NCBI GenBank assembly: GCA_905116865.2
Contig: CAJHNH020002024.1
Span: 249,668-313,667, forward strand
Direction: 5' to 3'
From: Candidula unifasciata
Taxonomy: Eukaryota > Mollusca > Gastropoda > Stylommatophora > Geomitridae
DNA: 64,000 nucleotides
Numbering within the stretch: position 1 is the stretch's first letter; each line of letters opens with the position of its first letter. Position numbers and translations under genes: made by a program. The notes beneath the pieces were generated by a model. It ran no database searches and was not told the origin of the DNA. It saw only the letters and a list, made by a program, of their open reading frames with translations. Shown here one piece after another: positions 21,830 through 31,939 of the stretch.

Positions 21830-22549
21830 TTGTTTGGTTTGGCATGTAACACAGGTGCGAGGGAGGGGGGGGGGGGGGATTGAATGTTCGAAAAGCTGAG
21901 TAGTATATAAAGTAAGGTCGAAGGAGTGAGGGTGGTAGATAGCTTGCCAGGTAAGGATATGTAGCTTCAATTTCTTGATTTCGCTGGCCTTGTCCGTCTG
22001 GGTACTTGATGGCTGACTCTCTCATCCAGTGTGAGGTTGTAGTGACTTAGTCTTGGTTCGGACTGCTTGCAAGGGCTGTAGGCTGGGTTGATGTCAGGTT
22101 AGTTGTCGCTGGGCTCTCATCAGTTGCCTGGCGATTTCTTCTTATGGCCCTGCTGATGAACTGTTTGACTAGCGCTTGCAGGGCTTTGTAGATGTTTGTG
22201 TGCAGCCACTCTGTGAGTGACACTTTCTTGTTGTGGCTTTTGTAGTAGTCGTATATCTGCGTTGATATCATATTTCTTGCATTCCAGTAGGTAGTGGGTT
22301 GACGTGTTTGGGGATCTGCAGTTGATGCATCTTGGTTTCTTATTCGTGTCGGCCCAATGGCCCAGTCTCAGATTCCAGAGTTAGTTGATAGTCGGGATTT
22401 TGGTTCGCTCTTTTATCTGAGACTGGGTTTTGGGTTTTCTCAAAAGGTTGAAGGCGCGCCTCCCTTGTCTGCAGTTCCGCCACTGGATTTCCCAGGCTTC
22501 TGACGGAAGTAGTTTGGTGACTGCTCGCCCTTCCGACTTGCCTAGTCCT

Positions 22550-22935
22550 ATGTTTGAGGAATTGGCGCTGCCGATGGCAACTTCATTGCCATAAATGCCT
22601 TTATGTGCTGGTATCCAGCTTATTGTGCGTTCGCAACCTTTGTTTTTAAGCTCCGTGGCTGCCGCTAAAATCTCTTATTTGACGTCATATCTGGAGCCTT
22701 TGCTTAGATCTTTGAGGGATAGCACTGCGGCTCAGGGAGGATGTGCGTTTTGTCCGGAGGGTTTGCTAGGTCGAGGCCGATTATTTCCTTTATGTCAATT
22801 AATTCTGCAGTGCATATAGCGATCCCTTCGGTGAGTTTAAAGTGTTTAGTGACTCCGAGTTGAGGAGAAGATGCCCACCCCGACTTTCCCCTTCTCATTT
22901 TTGCACCCGTCCGTGTATATTACGATGCTGTCTCT
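22550..22935 (-). pseudogene. RNase H domain, disrupted
   Basis: The first catalytic Asp is in IVIYTDGCKNEKGKVGVG. A frameshift follows, then KLTEGIAICTAELIDIKEI with the catalytic Glu. The last motif reads RTISWIPAHKGIYGNEVAIG, where the family normally has GNExAD, so the final acidic residue is Ile (ATC). In retrotransposons this domain removes RNA from the RNA:DNA hybrid. Confidence 0.75.
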
Positions 22936-23702
22936 CACCAGATGTTCTATATAGTCTTCTGCTTTTTTTTTTCTTCTTCTTTAGCAGTCTGTTTGGAGAT
23001 TAATTTTATTAGGAAGGTGTCGGTCGCTGGGGGAATCAGTTCCCATTTGGAGGGGGTGTGTGGGGGGGGGGGGGGGGTTTGCAGTGTGTTTGATGGTTTC
23101 CTTAACGGCCTGACCTATTCCGCTTCCTTCCACTGTTCTCGCCAGCAGCCAGGCTAATGGTTCTAGAAATCGCTGGACTTTGCTATTCCCTCAGTGGTGC
23201 ACGTTGGGCAGAAAGGCGTTCGTGGCGGAATGTTCTGGGTCGGCGGTGGCTTGCATCCAATAGTTGAGGGCTAGTTGTCTACGCCTGAGATTTAGGGTCG
23301 TCTCCGAGGGTTACCTCCATGGCAGCTATGCTGGTACCTGGACCAGTTCCTATAATGGTAGCTAGGGCTTGTCTTTTGATGCTGTCTAGGCTGTCTTTGA
23401 TGTTTTCGGCAGCTGGGTCATATACGATGGAGCCGTACTCCATTCTGCCTCTTATGAATGCTGTGGAGAAAGTTATCATGGTCTTAGTGTGGGCGCCATA
23501 CCCGCTTCCTTTGATGATTTTTAGCATATTTACGAGTGGTTTTGTACGCTCCACCGTGAACGTTATGTGCCTTTTCTAGCTAAGTTGCTCGTCTAGCTCC
23601 ATTCCTAGAAAGCTGGTGTGCTTTTTACTCTGGATTTGACTGCCTGCCATTTCTACTCTGTACGCTCCCTCATCATAAGGCTGCATATTTTTTTTTTTTT
23701 TT

Positions 23703-24708
23703 TCAATTGAAAATCATGAGGGCTGATTTATCGGTGTTAATTCTGAAACCCCGTTGGTTCATCCAGCGCATAACGTTTTTCAGCTCTGGCTGGAGACCGT
23801 TTCTTAATTGCGTAATCTTACTCCCCGTAATCCACATTGCACAGTCATCAGTGAATTGTAAGAGTTTAACTCTTTTGTCTGAAATTGCACTGTGGAGGTC
23901 GTTCACTAGTGAAAATCGTGTGGGAGATTACCGCCCCTTGGGGGAGGCCTTTTTCCTGGACGAGGATGGCGGATTCTTCGTTTTTGATCTGGACTGCAAA
24001 GGTCCTCTCGGAGAGGAAGTTCGTGATGTAGTTCAGGATTCTTCCTCTAAAGCTAAGCTTCTTGATTTTGATAATAGCCCCTTCGCGCCAGCATTGGTCG
24101 TATGCCTAGGTGAGGTCCAGGTAGACGGCCATCGTTTTATCTCCCCTCTTGAACATGACTTTAGTATAAATTTCCAGTCTTATTGATTTGTCTATGGTTG
24201 ACCTGTTGGCACAGAAGCCTGACTGGGTGGGGCTGAGCATGTTCTCTTAGTCCAAAAAGAAGATTAGGCGTTTGTTGACGACCGTCTCCAATACCTTTCT
24301 CAGGTGCGAGGTGAGGGCAATTGGCCTGTAGGATTCTGTGTTCTGCAGCTCTTTCTTGGGTTTTAGTACGGGGATTACCAGTGGTTTTTACCATTGAGCA
24401 GGCTCTCGCCCGCTGCTCCATATCTTATTTATTAGATGTGTGATAGATTGTAGCACTTTAATGTGTAGCATTTTCAGTATGGGGTAGTTGATAATGTCAG
24501 CTCCTGCCGCCGAATTCGCCTTGTCTTTTATTGCGGTGGCTACTTCGTCCACAGTGATAATTGCATTTAGGGGGAAAGTGTCACTTGCGGAATTTTTTGG
24601 TCTCCCTCTCTCCTTCTCGAAGTAACGGTTTCGTCTGTCGATCTCGTGTGCGCCTAGTCGTTCGTTTGAGCTGACATTGCAAAAATGGCGTCCGAAGGTA
24701 TCGGCCAT
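23703..24708 (-). pseudogene. reverse transcriptase domain, disrupted
   Basis: The domain starts with MADTFGRHFCNVSSNERLGA and runs through VDEVATAIKDKANSAAGADI, WSSGREPAQW, VIPVLKPKKELQNTESYRPI, YLDLT-stop-AYDQCW (motif A, with TAG at the residue after T), GLPQGAVIS (motif B, followed by a frameshift) and LLQFTDDCAMWITGS (the catalytic D-D pair, as FTDD). The aspartates of motif A and motif C remain, so the disabling lesions are the stops and frameshifts, not active-site loss. The host role is none; in an intact element this domain performs target-primed reverse transcription. Confidence 0.85.
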
Positions 24709-25109
24709 TTCTTTGTCGAAGATGGCCAGGGAAGGACGTTTTAATGTCGGAATATTTTGGTATTGCTGGTCCCCTTTGATCGCCTTTATTTGTTTCCAGT
24801 CTTTTGTGGGGGCGGTGCTAGGATTCAGTAACTGGCAGTAGAGTTTCCAATGGCTTTCTTTTGCCTTTCTGACGGTACTATTAGTTTCGTTCTGTTTATT
24901 TTTATAATTTTGGAGGTTTTCCTCATTCCTTCGTCTGCGGTATTTTCGCTACACGTGTAAGGATTGACTACTTTGATATACTATAGGGCTAGGTCCAACT
25001 CCGCAGAGATACTATTCACCCGACGAGAGCGTCACCAAATTCCGTATGTCTGGTGACGACTTTTGGCGATCTCTAAAATGTTCGGGGGTCGGTGCATTTT
25101 TTTAATTCA

Positions 25110-25394
25110 CCCTAGACCAGGACATCCCGAGGTTTCCGGGAAAGTTTAATATTCTAGGTGCGTTTTGGGCTTGCATTAGAGCTAAGTTTGGGATCTTTGA
25201 CAGCTACGACCACCTCAAAGACACCGAGTAACCCTACCCCTAACCCTGACTCTGACAATGACCCTAACCTCTAACCCTGACTCTAGACATAACCTTAACC
25301 CTTTCCTAACCCTACTCATAACCCTAACTCTAAACCCTAATCCTAATCCTAACCTCAACCATTAACACCGCTAGAATATTGGACTTTTCCGGGA
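25110..25394. repeat. telomere-like (CCCTAA) repeats between inverted repeats
   Basis: A degenerate CCCTAA array covers about 25229-25370 (ACCCTAACCTCTAACCCTGA, CCTAACCCTACTCATAACCC, TAAACCCTAATCCTAATCCT). It is bracketed by an imperfect inverted repeat: TCCGGGAAAGTTTAATATTC, TAGGTG at about 25137-25162 and CACCGCTAGAATATTGGACT, TTTCCGGGA at about 25365-25394. That layout suggests a short foldback (MITE-like) element carrying telomere-like repeats, not a simple chromosome fusion scar. No TSD could be fixed. The right edge abuts a non-LTR fragment. Confidence 0.7.
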
Positions 25395-25875
25395 TTTTGT
25401 GGATTTCATTTGTTGCAAAGACATTCTAGTTATATTGTTTTCCGGTTTTCTTAATGTGTGTCCTATCCAACGTCAGCGTCTTTTCTTCACCTCTTGGTCC
25501 ATTGGAGATTGCTTAGTTCTCTCCCAAAGTTTTACATGCGTGATTCTAACTTACCATTTTATTTCCTCTATTCTGCACAGGCACCAGTTAATGAATATCT
25601 GTAGTTTATTAGTAATTGCCTAAGTTGTTCTCCATGTTTCCGTCCCATACAAAAGTACTGATCTGACATTAAAATTTAAAAAAATTTAGTTTAGTTTTTT
25701 TTTTTCTTTTGACCTCCATAAATTCCCTAGTGCTATAAAAGCTACAATTACCTTTTGTATTTTTATTTTAATATCTTTATCAGTTCCCCCATCTTTATCT
25801 TCATTATTGCCTAAATAGGTGTTCGACTCCACGTCTTGGAGTGGGGTGCCATTAAAGAGAAACCACAGTATTATT
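25395..25875 (-). mobile_element. non-LTR retrotransposon H, RT thumb to C-terminus
   Basis: Minus-strand frames, in protein order, give FLFNGTPLQDVESNTYLGNN (the NGxxLxxVxxFxYLG signature), DKDGGTDKDIKIKIQKVIVA, VRSVLLYGTETWRTT, ITHVKLWERTKQSPMDQEVK and RRWRWIGHTLRKPENNITRM. This is the C-terminal third of a very common RTE-like element. An A-rich insertion near 25660-25700 and several frameshifts break it. H copies also lie at 32825, 37596 and 38345. Confidence 0.85.
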
Positions 25876-26231
25876 TTGCCTGATTTAGTTTCTTTATCTT
25901 TTTCTTTCCTTTATGCAAGGGTTATAGGTGTTTACAAAGTTGTGCACTGTTTGCAGACCATTCTTGTGCAATCATAGAAACAGATGTACATATGTAGTTG
26001 CGCTGAGAATTAAACCAAATCAAAGCAAATCTGTGAAGCTGAAGAGATTAAGAAGATAAGTGGTGTATGAATGAAAGTGATTGTTCTCATGTTGCTGTCT
26101 ATTCTCAGTATTCTAGACATCAATTACTTATGCTCTGCTGTCTGAGCCTCTGCTATTACATTAGATTAAAAAAAAAACAATACCCTGAAATCCGGTACAG
26201 CTCTAACAAAAACAGGTACGCGACTTCATCA
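25876..26231. other. unassigned, no gene seen
   Basis: AT-rich, with no frame over 60 codons and no repeat family that I can match. Confidence 0.5.
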
Positions 26232-26562
26232 TAGCCATTTGAGGCTGGGTCGACCTGGGAGCTAAGGTCATGTCTAAAAGTAAAGATCCCATTTCACGCC
26301 CTCAAGCGTATCGGGTAGATGGGAAGAGCACCCATATTTTTACAGACCAATGGGCACTAGGTAGGTAATGTGACGCCGGTCGTCTTTACTTCCCCAGGAC
26401 AGCCATTCTGGTACCCATTTTGGTACCCACTTTGGGCTGGGTCGACCTGCGACGCCCCATACTATGATAAAAATCAACACAGCCAGCAGTGGGTTTCGAT
26501 CGCGGGACGTTACAATTTCGAGTCGGACTCGCATCACCTAAGCCACAGACGCTACAAGGTCA
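26232..26562 (-). repeat. SINE A, type 2 head, plus a core scrap
   Basis: A core scrap (TTGAGGCTGGGTCGACCTGG) at about 26243-26275 precedes a full minus-strand copy: ATTTCACGCCCTCAAGCGTA, TTTTTACAGACCAATGGGCA, CGCCGGTCGTCTTTACTTCC, a doubled TTTGGTACCCA, GGGCTGGGTCGACCTGCGAC, and head GCAGTGGGTTTCGATCGCGG, CACCTAAGCCACAGACGC. The doubled GGTACCCATTTTGGTACCCA is a 14-bp local duplication not seen in other copies. Confidence 0.8.
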
Positions 26563-27085
26563 TATATGGGGGGGGGGGAAGGGGCGAAGACAAGCCGACT
26601 GGATACGAATTTATTTGAAAGTTGGAACTACGACCCCCAGGCAAGTGTCTTTCAGTTACTCCACGGCGGCTCCTATGGCATTGTTTATAATAAGAACGAA
26701 ATTCACAAGTATTGTCTGAATTTTTTCATCTGGGGACGCCGGTGTGTTAGGAAATGAACAGGCGGACGGACTGGCTGACTCGGCAAAACTTGATGGAATA
26801 CTGATACATGATAAGGCAGACATGGTAATTGCCTTGTGGGAGAGCGCGTTTACAGTTCGGAGGAGCAGATGGATCAACACAGTCTGGTGAGATTGATGCA
26901 GGGGGAAGTGACGAGAGGTTCAGGCAGATGCTCGAGGCTCCGAAGAAAGGCAAGACGGACGTTTAATCAGAATGCTACTGGCACCATCAGTATCGGAACT
27001 CTTCGCTGGCTGCTAAAGATGGAGACGGAGCGCTTATCTGAATGCCCCGAGTGCTTTTATGTCGTTTTTTGAATCAAATCAAATC
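26563..27085 (+). mobile_element. non-LTR retrotransposon E, RNase H end and tail
   Basis: After a poly-G run at about 26567-26577, frames give NFFIWG, GDAGVLGNEQADGLADSA (the final RNase H motif, catalytic Asp present in QAD), HDKADMVIALWESAFTVRRS, RRKARRTFNQNATGTISIGT, LRWLLKMETERLSECPECFY. This copy ties the CPEC tail to an RNase H domain, so E is an RNase H-bearing non-LTR family. At least two frameshifts and a stop are present. Confidence 0.8.
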
Positions 27086-27635
27086 ATTGACAAGTATTGA
27101 TGTGTACTCGTAGATGCAATGTAAAGAAGTGAAACCCATTATCACGAACTCTAAGAAGATCTTACGCCATCTCCACTAAAACAATATCAGCTTCATCAAC
27201 AATGTTATTATCAGAATCATCATCATCATCGAGTGCCTTGCAAACTAAGGGTGTTATCATGCTTCTCCACAACTGGCAATCTTCAAAAGCATGTGTCAAT
27301 TCGTGTATCAACACCCCTCCATACCATGACAGAAGGTTGCTAAGAATCGTCTCTCGTTGTCATTTTCTGACAATTCCCCCTCCCCCCTCCCCCGCCCCCA
27401 CTGATCTTTCCAATTTTCTTCTTCTCATAGCATGACCCCTACCTTAGCTCCACAAAAGTTAAACAATGAAAGTTGTTCGGATCTTTCCTCCTCAATATCC
27501 CCACATGCGCTAAACGGCTGGTGACTTAACTTTTTTGTTGATAACGAAACGTGTGGTTTAAAACACCCATTACGACTAAAATAGTTATTAATAAACTATA
27601 AACATTCATTTATGGAGTCATCAGATAATCAGCCC
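27086..27635. other. unassigned; short CAT repeats
   Basis: There is a (CAT)n tract at about 27212-27230 and a CT-rich stretch at 27378-27400. The 77-codon frame has no motif. Confidence 0.5.
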
Positions 27636-28025
27636 GACACTCCTTACTTTTAGGAAAGGCAAGACGGGCATATAATCCATGGTGTACTGTTTTTGTATTC
27701 CGTCCTTTTCAGGATTTTCGTTATTTGAAGCCCCACCCTGGCTCTTACCAGCGGCCGCAATATAGCCTGGCCATTAATATGGCATAGAGGCTGAACGCGG
27801 TTTCTGGGACCACTCCACGGTGATCCTCACCCACATGGTGGCACATTGTGTCATCGGGTGTTTATCGCCTGTGTGATGTCCTGGTGGGGTAGAAAGTCAG
27901 TCAGTCGGCATATAATCGCACTGCTAACGCTCCATCAGTTTTGGAAATAAGCACTTGATGCTGAAGGTGGGAACTGGCCGCTAACAGGAATGTACGAATG
28001 TGCTGTGATGTAGGTTCTTAACGCC
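27636..28025 (+). mobile_element. non-LTR retrotransposon E tail interrupted by repeat D
   Basis: The left part reads GGAAAGGCAAGACGGGCATA (KARRAYN), and the right part resumes CACTGCTAACGCTCCATCAG with the GxxxISxGT region, then GGAATGTACGAATGTGCTGT. The two halves join in register once the D insertion at 27678-27906 is removed. Substitutions are numerous, so this E copy was old before repeat D arrived. Confidence 0.75.
27678..27906 (-). repeat. repeat D insertion with 11-bp TSD
   Basis: GGCATATAATC occurs at 27667-27677 and again at 27907-27917. Between them on plus are GTTATTTGAAGCCCCACCCT, GGCTCTTACCAGCGGCCGCA, ATATAGCCTGGCC, GAACGCGGTTTCTGGGACC, GATCCTCACCCACATGGTGG and GTTTATCGCCTGTGTGATGT. 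The minus-strand 5' end is TGACTGACTTTCTACCCCAC. Short size, A-rich end and TSD indicate retroposition, but no tRNA-like head is visible. Confidence 0.85.
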
Positions 28026-28290
28026 ACTAAACTCAATCATTCAGTAAATAGTGTATGCACTGAACAAAATAATGTAAACGCAGTATGAAATAATACTGAA
28101 ATAAAAGTAATGAAGTAATTTCCTGGAGAGGGAAAAAAACGGGTAAGACCAGGAAAGATCCTGCATAGAACCATGATCAGTGAAGGCTCAACCACAGGCC
28201 TAAACAGCCTCGACGACCTAAACCAGGTGGCAACTAACCGCCAGACATAGAGAGCTGTGACCTCTGCTTTCTTCACCGCTCTCGGTTCAA

Positions 28291-28910
28291 CAGTAAGACC
28301 AACTAACTAACTAACTGACTAACTATTTAACTTCATAGATAACTAACTAATTAACAGACTAGCACACTAATAGACAATCTAATTAACTAATTAACTAACT
28401 AGCTAACTAAATAATAACCAACTAGCTAACTAACAAACTAACTAACAGACTAACAAACTAATAGACAAACTAACTCACTAACTAACTGATTAACTAATTA
28501 GCTAACGAAAAAATAACCAACTAGCTGACTAACAAATTAACTAACAGACTAACACACTAACAGACAAACTAACTAATTAACTAACTAGCTAACTAATTAA
28601 TAACCAACTAGCTAACTAACAAACTAACTAACAGACTAACACACTAACAGACAAACTAACTCACTCACTAACTAATGTACTAACTAGCTAACTAAATAAT
28701 AACCACCTAGCTAACTAACAAACAAACTAACAGACTAACACACTAACAGACAAACTAATTCACTAACTAACTAACTAGCTAACTGACTGACTAACTAACA
28801 AACTAACGAACAGACTAACACACTAATAGACAAACTAACTCACTAACTAACGAACTAACTAATTAACTAACTGACTGAATAACTAGTTAACTAACGTACT
28901 AACTATAGTT
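28291..28910. repeat. (AACT)n region with higher-order pattern
   Basis: Degenerate (AACT)n in which a longer phrase recurs: ACTAACAGACTAACACACTA, ACAGACAAACTAACTCACTA, CTAGCTAACTAAATAATAAC, AACTAGCTAACTAACAAACT. The phrase recurs about five times at spacing near 100 bp, so the array amplified in larger blocks. An outlying patch lies at 29275-29375. Confidence 0.85.
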
Positions 28911-29640
28911 TATTTAACAATAGATAAACGCACATACAAGCCATTTTCTCGAAAACTGTCAGTTATATCGCAATGATCTGTTTGCATGCAGTTTTTGAAT
29001 ATCCGTGACGCAACAATAGTGGTTTTCTTTAGTCCATAGATGCTCATGGTGCTGAATACCAGCCAATTTCTTTCATCTTTTCGAACCACGTTAATTTAGC
29101 AGAGTGAAATTTTAGAATTTACAGTAAACATCTTAATTTCCCGTTCAATATTTTTGTTCGAGGCGTGTCTTCATAATACATCGATAGGTGAAGTAAATTT
29201 ATTTGTTGTTATTTATGTTTAACTGAGCTGAATTGCAAATGTGTTTATTTATTGTTGGACGAACTGTGGCATAGTTAACAAAGTAACTAATTACCTAACT
29301 ACCTACCCAACTAAATAACTAGCTAACTATCTAGCTAACTAACTAATTAATTAACTAACTAACTAGCTAATTTACTAATGAAATAAGAGCTAATGTGCAA
29401 TTTACGCAGAGAGTTAAAGATATAGCAAGATTCAAAAGGCGAGGTAAAGACGCTGATGCTGGATAGAATACTCGTTGAGAGAACCTGTTAACTCATTCAG
29501 TACCAAGCAGTTGTTTTTTAACAAGTTATATTTTTTAAGTTGATATTCCAACTAAATGCACGGGGACCAATAATAATATTTTGCGACAAAAAGAGATAAT
29601 ATTAGTGGTTCTCAAACTTCTCTATAGTCGCAAACCCAGG
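28911..29640. other. unassigned; second (AACT)n patch
   Basis: AT-rich, no frame worth noting. A second (AACT)n patch lies at about 29275-29375, separated from the main array by about 370 bp of unique-looking sequence. Confidence 0.5.
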
Positions 29641-29943
29641 TGACCCGTGACCTTAAACACTACAGATAAAGGTCGTAAGAGTCGACCACGACCAGCTCCA
29701 GATTTATAATATAAATTTGGAGCTGGCCGTAGAGTCGACTAATTGGGGAGCTTCATTTGAAGTCGAAGTGCATCTGCCAAAGAGGCAAGGAACCAACAAT
29801 CTGTATTCAAGAGATTGAGAAATGTAAAACTGATGCACACACAACACTCAGGATCTCGAGCAGGACTGCAGTTCAGTAGTGGACGAGCAACCAGAACGTT
29901 CCGCCAGTGTGTACAGCTGGTGAACGCGAGGAAGAAGAAGAAG
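29641..29943 (+). repeat. repeat C with internal foldback
   Basis: The body follows GTCGACTAATTGGGGAGCTT, GAAGTCGAAGTGCATCTGCC, AGAGGCAAGGAACCAACAAT, GATGCACACACAACACTCAG, CAGTAGTGGACGAGCAACCA, GGTGAACGCGAGGAAGAAGA. A 35-bp near-perfect palindrome at 29692-29726 (CCAGCTCCAGATTTATA ... TGGAGCTGG) sits between two GTCGAC sites, at the place where other copies have a single GTAAGAGTCGACTAAT. Confidence 0.8.
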
Positions 29944-30190
29944 ATAAAGGTCTTTTTAATCAGATGAATGAAAACATAAATTACCATCACACGCTGTAAA
30001 ATACACAAAGCGGTGGGATAGCGAGGCCCCCCCCACCTCCCCCCCCCCACCTCCCCCACCTCCCCTCCCCCTGCCCCATCCCTGCCGACAATCCCTATCA
30101 GCAGAAAGAAACATCTCACACAAAGCAGCTTTATTTCTACGTTGTTTCACCAGTGGCAGAAAACATAATCACTCAGTACAAATCATTAAA

Positions 30191-31280
30191 ACAAATCATA
30201 GTCCGTTCCAGAAATCCTGTCCTACTTTAAAACCTGTAACTCGGTAACCGGTCGGTGTAAGTTGTTAAAATTTGGCATGCAACCTCTTAATAATCATTCC
30301 CTTCGAAGAATTTTAAAACCATAATTATTTAAACTAACACCAAGTTTTCAATTTGCATTGTTTGAAATGTATGAAAAAAAAATAAAAGTCACCAATTCAA
30401 AGCAAGCAATCAGCGTGCTTGCAGTTTTGAGTCACTGGAATTTTTCGAAACAAAACTGCACGCGTGTAACAGGAGTCTGATTCTCATGTGATCATCTCCA
30501 GCATTAACCTCCCGTGAGTTGCCGATTTTTCATTGCATATCGGATAGGCTTTTAAGATAATCACTACGCCCCGCTGCACTTGCGAGCTGATTTCCAATAA
30601 TCTCCAGGTCTTTGTCAGTTACTGCCTATTCTACAGGGGAGGCAGGGACGGTTGGGATGTGGACAAATTATTAGTCAAATAAAGATGAAAGAAATTCTCA
30701 GCTTTAAGGAAACAGCAGCAACTTGGCAATTGTTAATTATAAGGACCTGGGAGATTGAGTTTGAAGTTTTAAGTTTGAACAACGGATCACAATCATGGCA
30801 CACGGGTAGTAATCCATTAGTGCTTCGTTCTTCTTCTAGCTCGTCTTAGTCCGAAGAAGCTCTGAAAAGTGCACAGACTCTACAGCACCGGCTGAGATCC
30901 TGAAATAATTTGGGTAAATTTCAAACTCCAAATGTTGCCCCGACAGCGCCGTTAGGCTACTTTTTTCGATTTCAACTACCAAGGGAATTTTTATGTGTGC
31001 AGCTATGCACACGGGCGTCTGATCTCACTACCCAGAGACCGAGGGAATTACTTGAAGTCCAAGTCCACGTGAAAAAATCCCAGCCCTTACCGGGGATTGA
31101 ACCCGGAACCACTAGCAGTCAGGGCGGACACCATGAGAGATTAAGGCCACATGTACAAATTCTTGCTGATCCTCACAGTTTTCGAGATATTTGTTACAAA
31201 TGTGACGGCATGAGTTTTGAAACGCATTATAGTAACCAGGAAAATGAAATCTCTGCCAAGAGCTGCAGGAACGACCAGAA
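30191..31280 (+). repeat. dispersed repeat I, copy with nested SINE B
   Basis: The copy starts near AGTCCGTTCCAGAAATCCTG, GTAACTCGGTAACCGGTCGG, TGTTAAAATTTGGCATGCAA and continues with ATCTCCAGCATTAACCTCCC, TTGCATATCGGATAGGC and AAACAGCAGCAACTTGG. It resumes after the SINE with AAGGCCACATGTACAAATTC, GATCCTCACAGTTTTCGAGA and GTGACGGCATGAG. Its opening matches the start of the satellite at 35555-36825 and a fragment at 47965-48060. Confidence 0.65.
30770..31137 (-). repeat. SINE B nested in repeat I
   Basis: Plus-strand order: GTAATCCATTAGTGCTTCGT, TCTTAGTCCGAAGAAGCTC, GACAGCGCCGTTAGGCTACT, TATGCACACGGGCGTCTGAT, CTCACTACCCAGAGACC, CTTACCGGGGATTGAACCCG, GCGGACACCATGAGAG. The tRNA-like head is at the right, so the element is on minus. 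GAGATT occurs on both sides (near 30751 and 31137) and may be a short TSD. The uninterrupted copy of repeat I at 4011-4590 gives the pre-insertion state. Confidence 0.75.
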
Positions 31281-31934
31281 GAGATCAAATCACAAATGAT
31301 GTCACAAGAGAAAAAGTCGACACAACGCCATTTTACTTCGTACTCATCACAAACTAGGTTGGTGTTTCCTCTAGCGACTCGTCTTGTCATAAATACGGAC
31401 AGAAAAAAAGTCTTTAACAGTATGTACGACCAGAGAACGCGTATTGAAATAAGAAATACAATGACTGAGAATGACTGAGATCAATGGCAACGAACAAGAA
31501 AAAGAGACCAAAGGTGTTGGACTGGATCCAGTCGATGATAACGAAAGGAATTTATAGGACAGAACTCAGTGATAGACAAGACTGCGAGCACAGTCTGACG
31601 TAAAACGGCATGGCAGAAGGATGATAGTGACGATGAAGTATATGCCGAGAAAACCGAGCCAGTTGATGACAAGGACTAGGAATAGTTTATAGTGTAAGTA
31701 TATTTAGGACCACATTTGAAGATAAAAGAAAGAAACAGAAGAAGAATCAGCAATTCTTCCAGGTGTGTGTACTGACAAATTTGTGTGTGCGCAGGAGGTA
31801 TCACCCATCTGTCATATCATTAATCAGCGCAGGTGTTGGAGTGAGCAGAATATCCTTGATGCGTGCAGCATAACGTAACTACTTGAGTCTCGGCTCTACT
31901 GCTCACCATTCTGTAAGATCACATGTATGCCAGT
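31281..31934. other. unassigned; possible non-LTR scrap
   Basis: A frame near 31495-31600 reads KRPKVLDWIQSMITKG and then ELSDRQD, which loosely resembles the basic C-terminal block of non-LTR proteins, but the match is too weak to call. I see no gene. Confidence 0.35.
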
Positions 31935-31939
31935 ACGTA

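Larger units (their letters stand above)
21830..24960 (-). mobile_element. non-LTR retrotransposon remnant: linker, RT, RNase H, zinc knuckle
   Basis: Fragments on the minus strand appear in protein order. First an acidic/basic linker (KAKESHWKLYCQLLNPS, about 24870-24800). Next the RT domain (24708-23703), then a thumb region with KGSGYGAHTKTMITFSTAFI and RMEYGSIVYDPAAENIKDSL (23554-23279). RNase H follows with YTDGCKNEKGKVGVGIF (about 22900), an AEL glutamate and SWIPAHKGIYGNEVA. A C-x2-C-x8-H-x4-C knuckle lies at about 22330-22278. No endonuclease domain was found, so it is 5'-truncated near 24960. RT plus RNase H plus a terminal knuckle fits the I/Jockey-like group. It is dead: several stops and frameshifts. 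Confidence 0.88.

Noticed and set aside
25229..25370. Chromosome end or fusion point
   Set aside because: The telomere-like repeats are degenerate and bracketed by inverted repeats within transposon-rich DNA, so a mobile origin is simpler.
27678..27906. Hammerhead ribozyme in repeat D (GTGATGTCC ... GTAGAAAGTC looked suggestive)
   Set aside because: The CTGATGA core is not present and the flanking stems do not pair as required.
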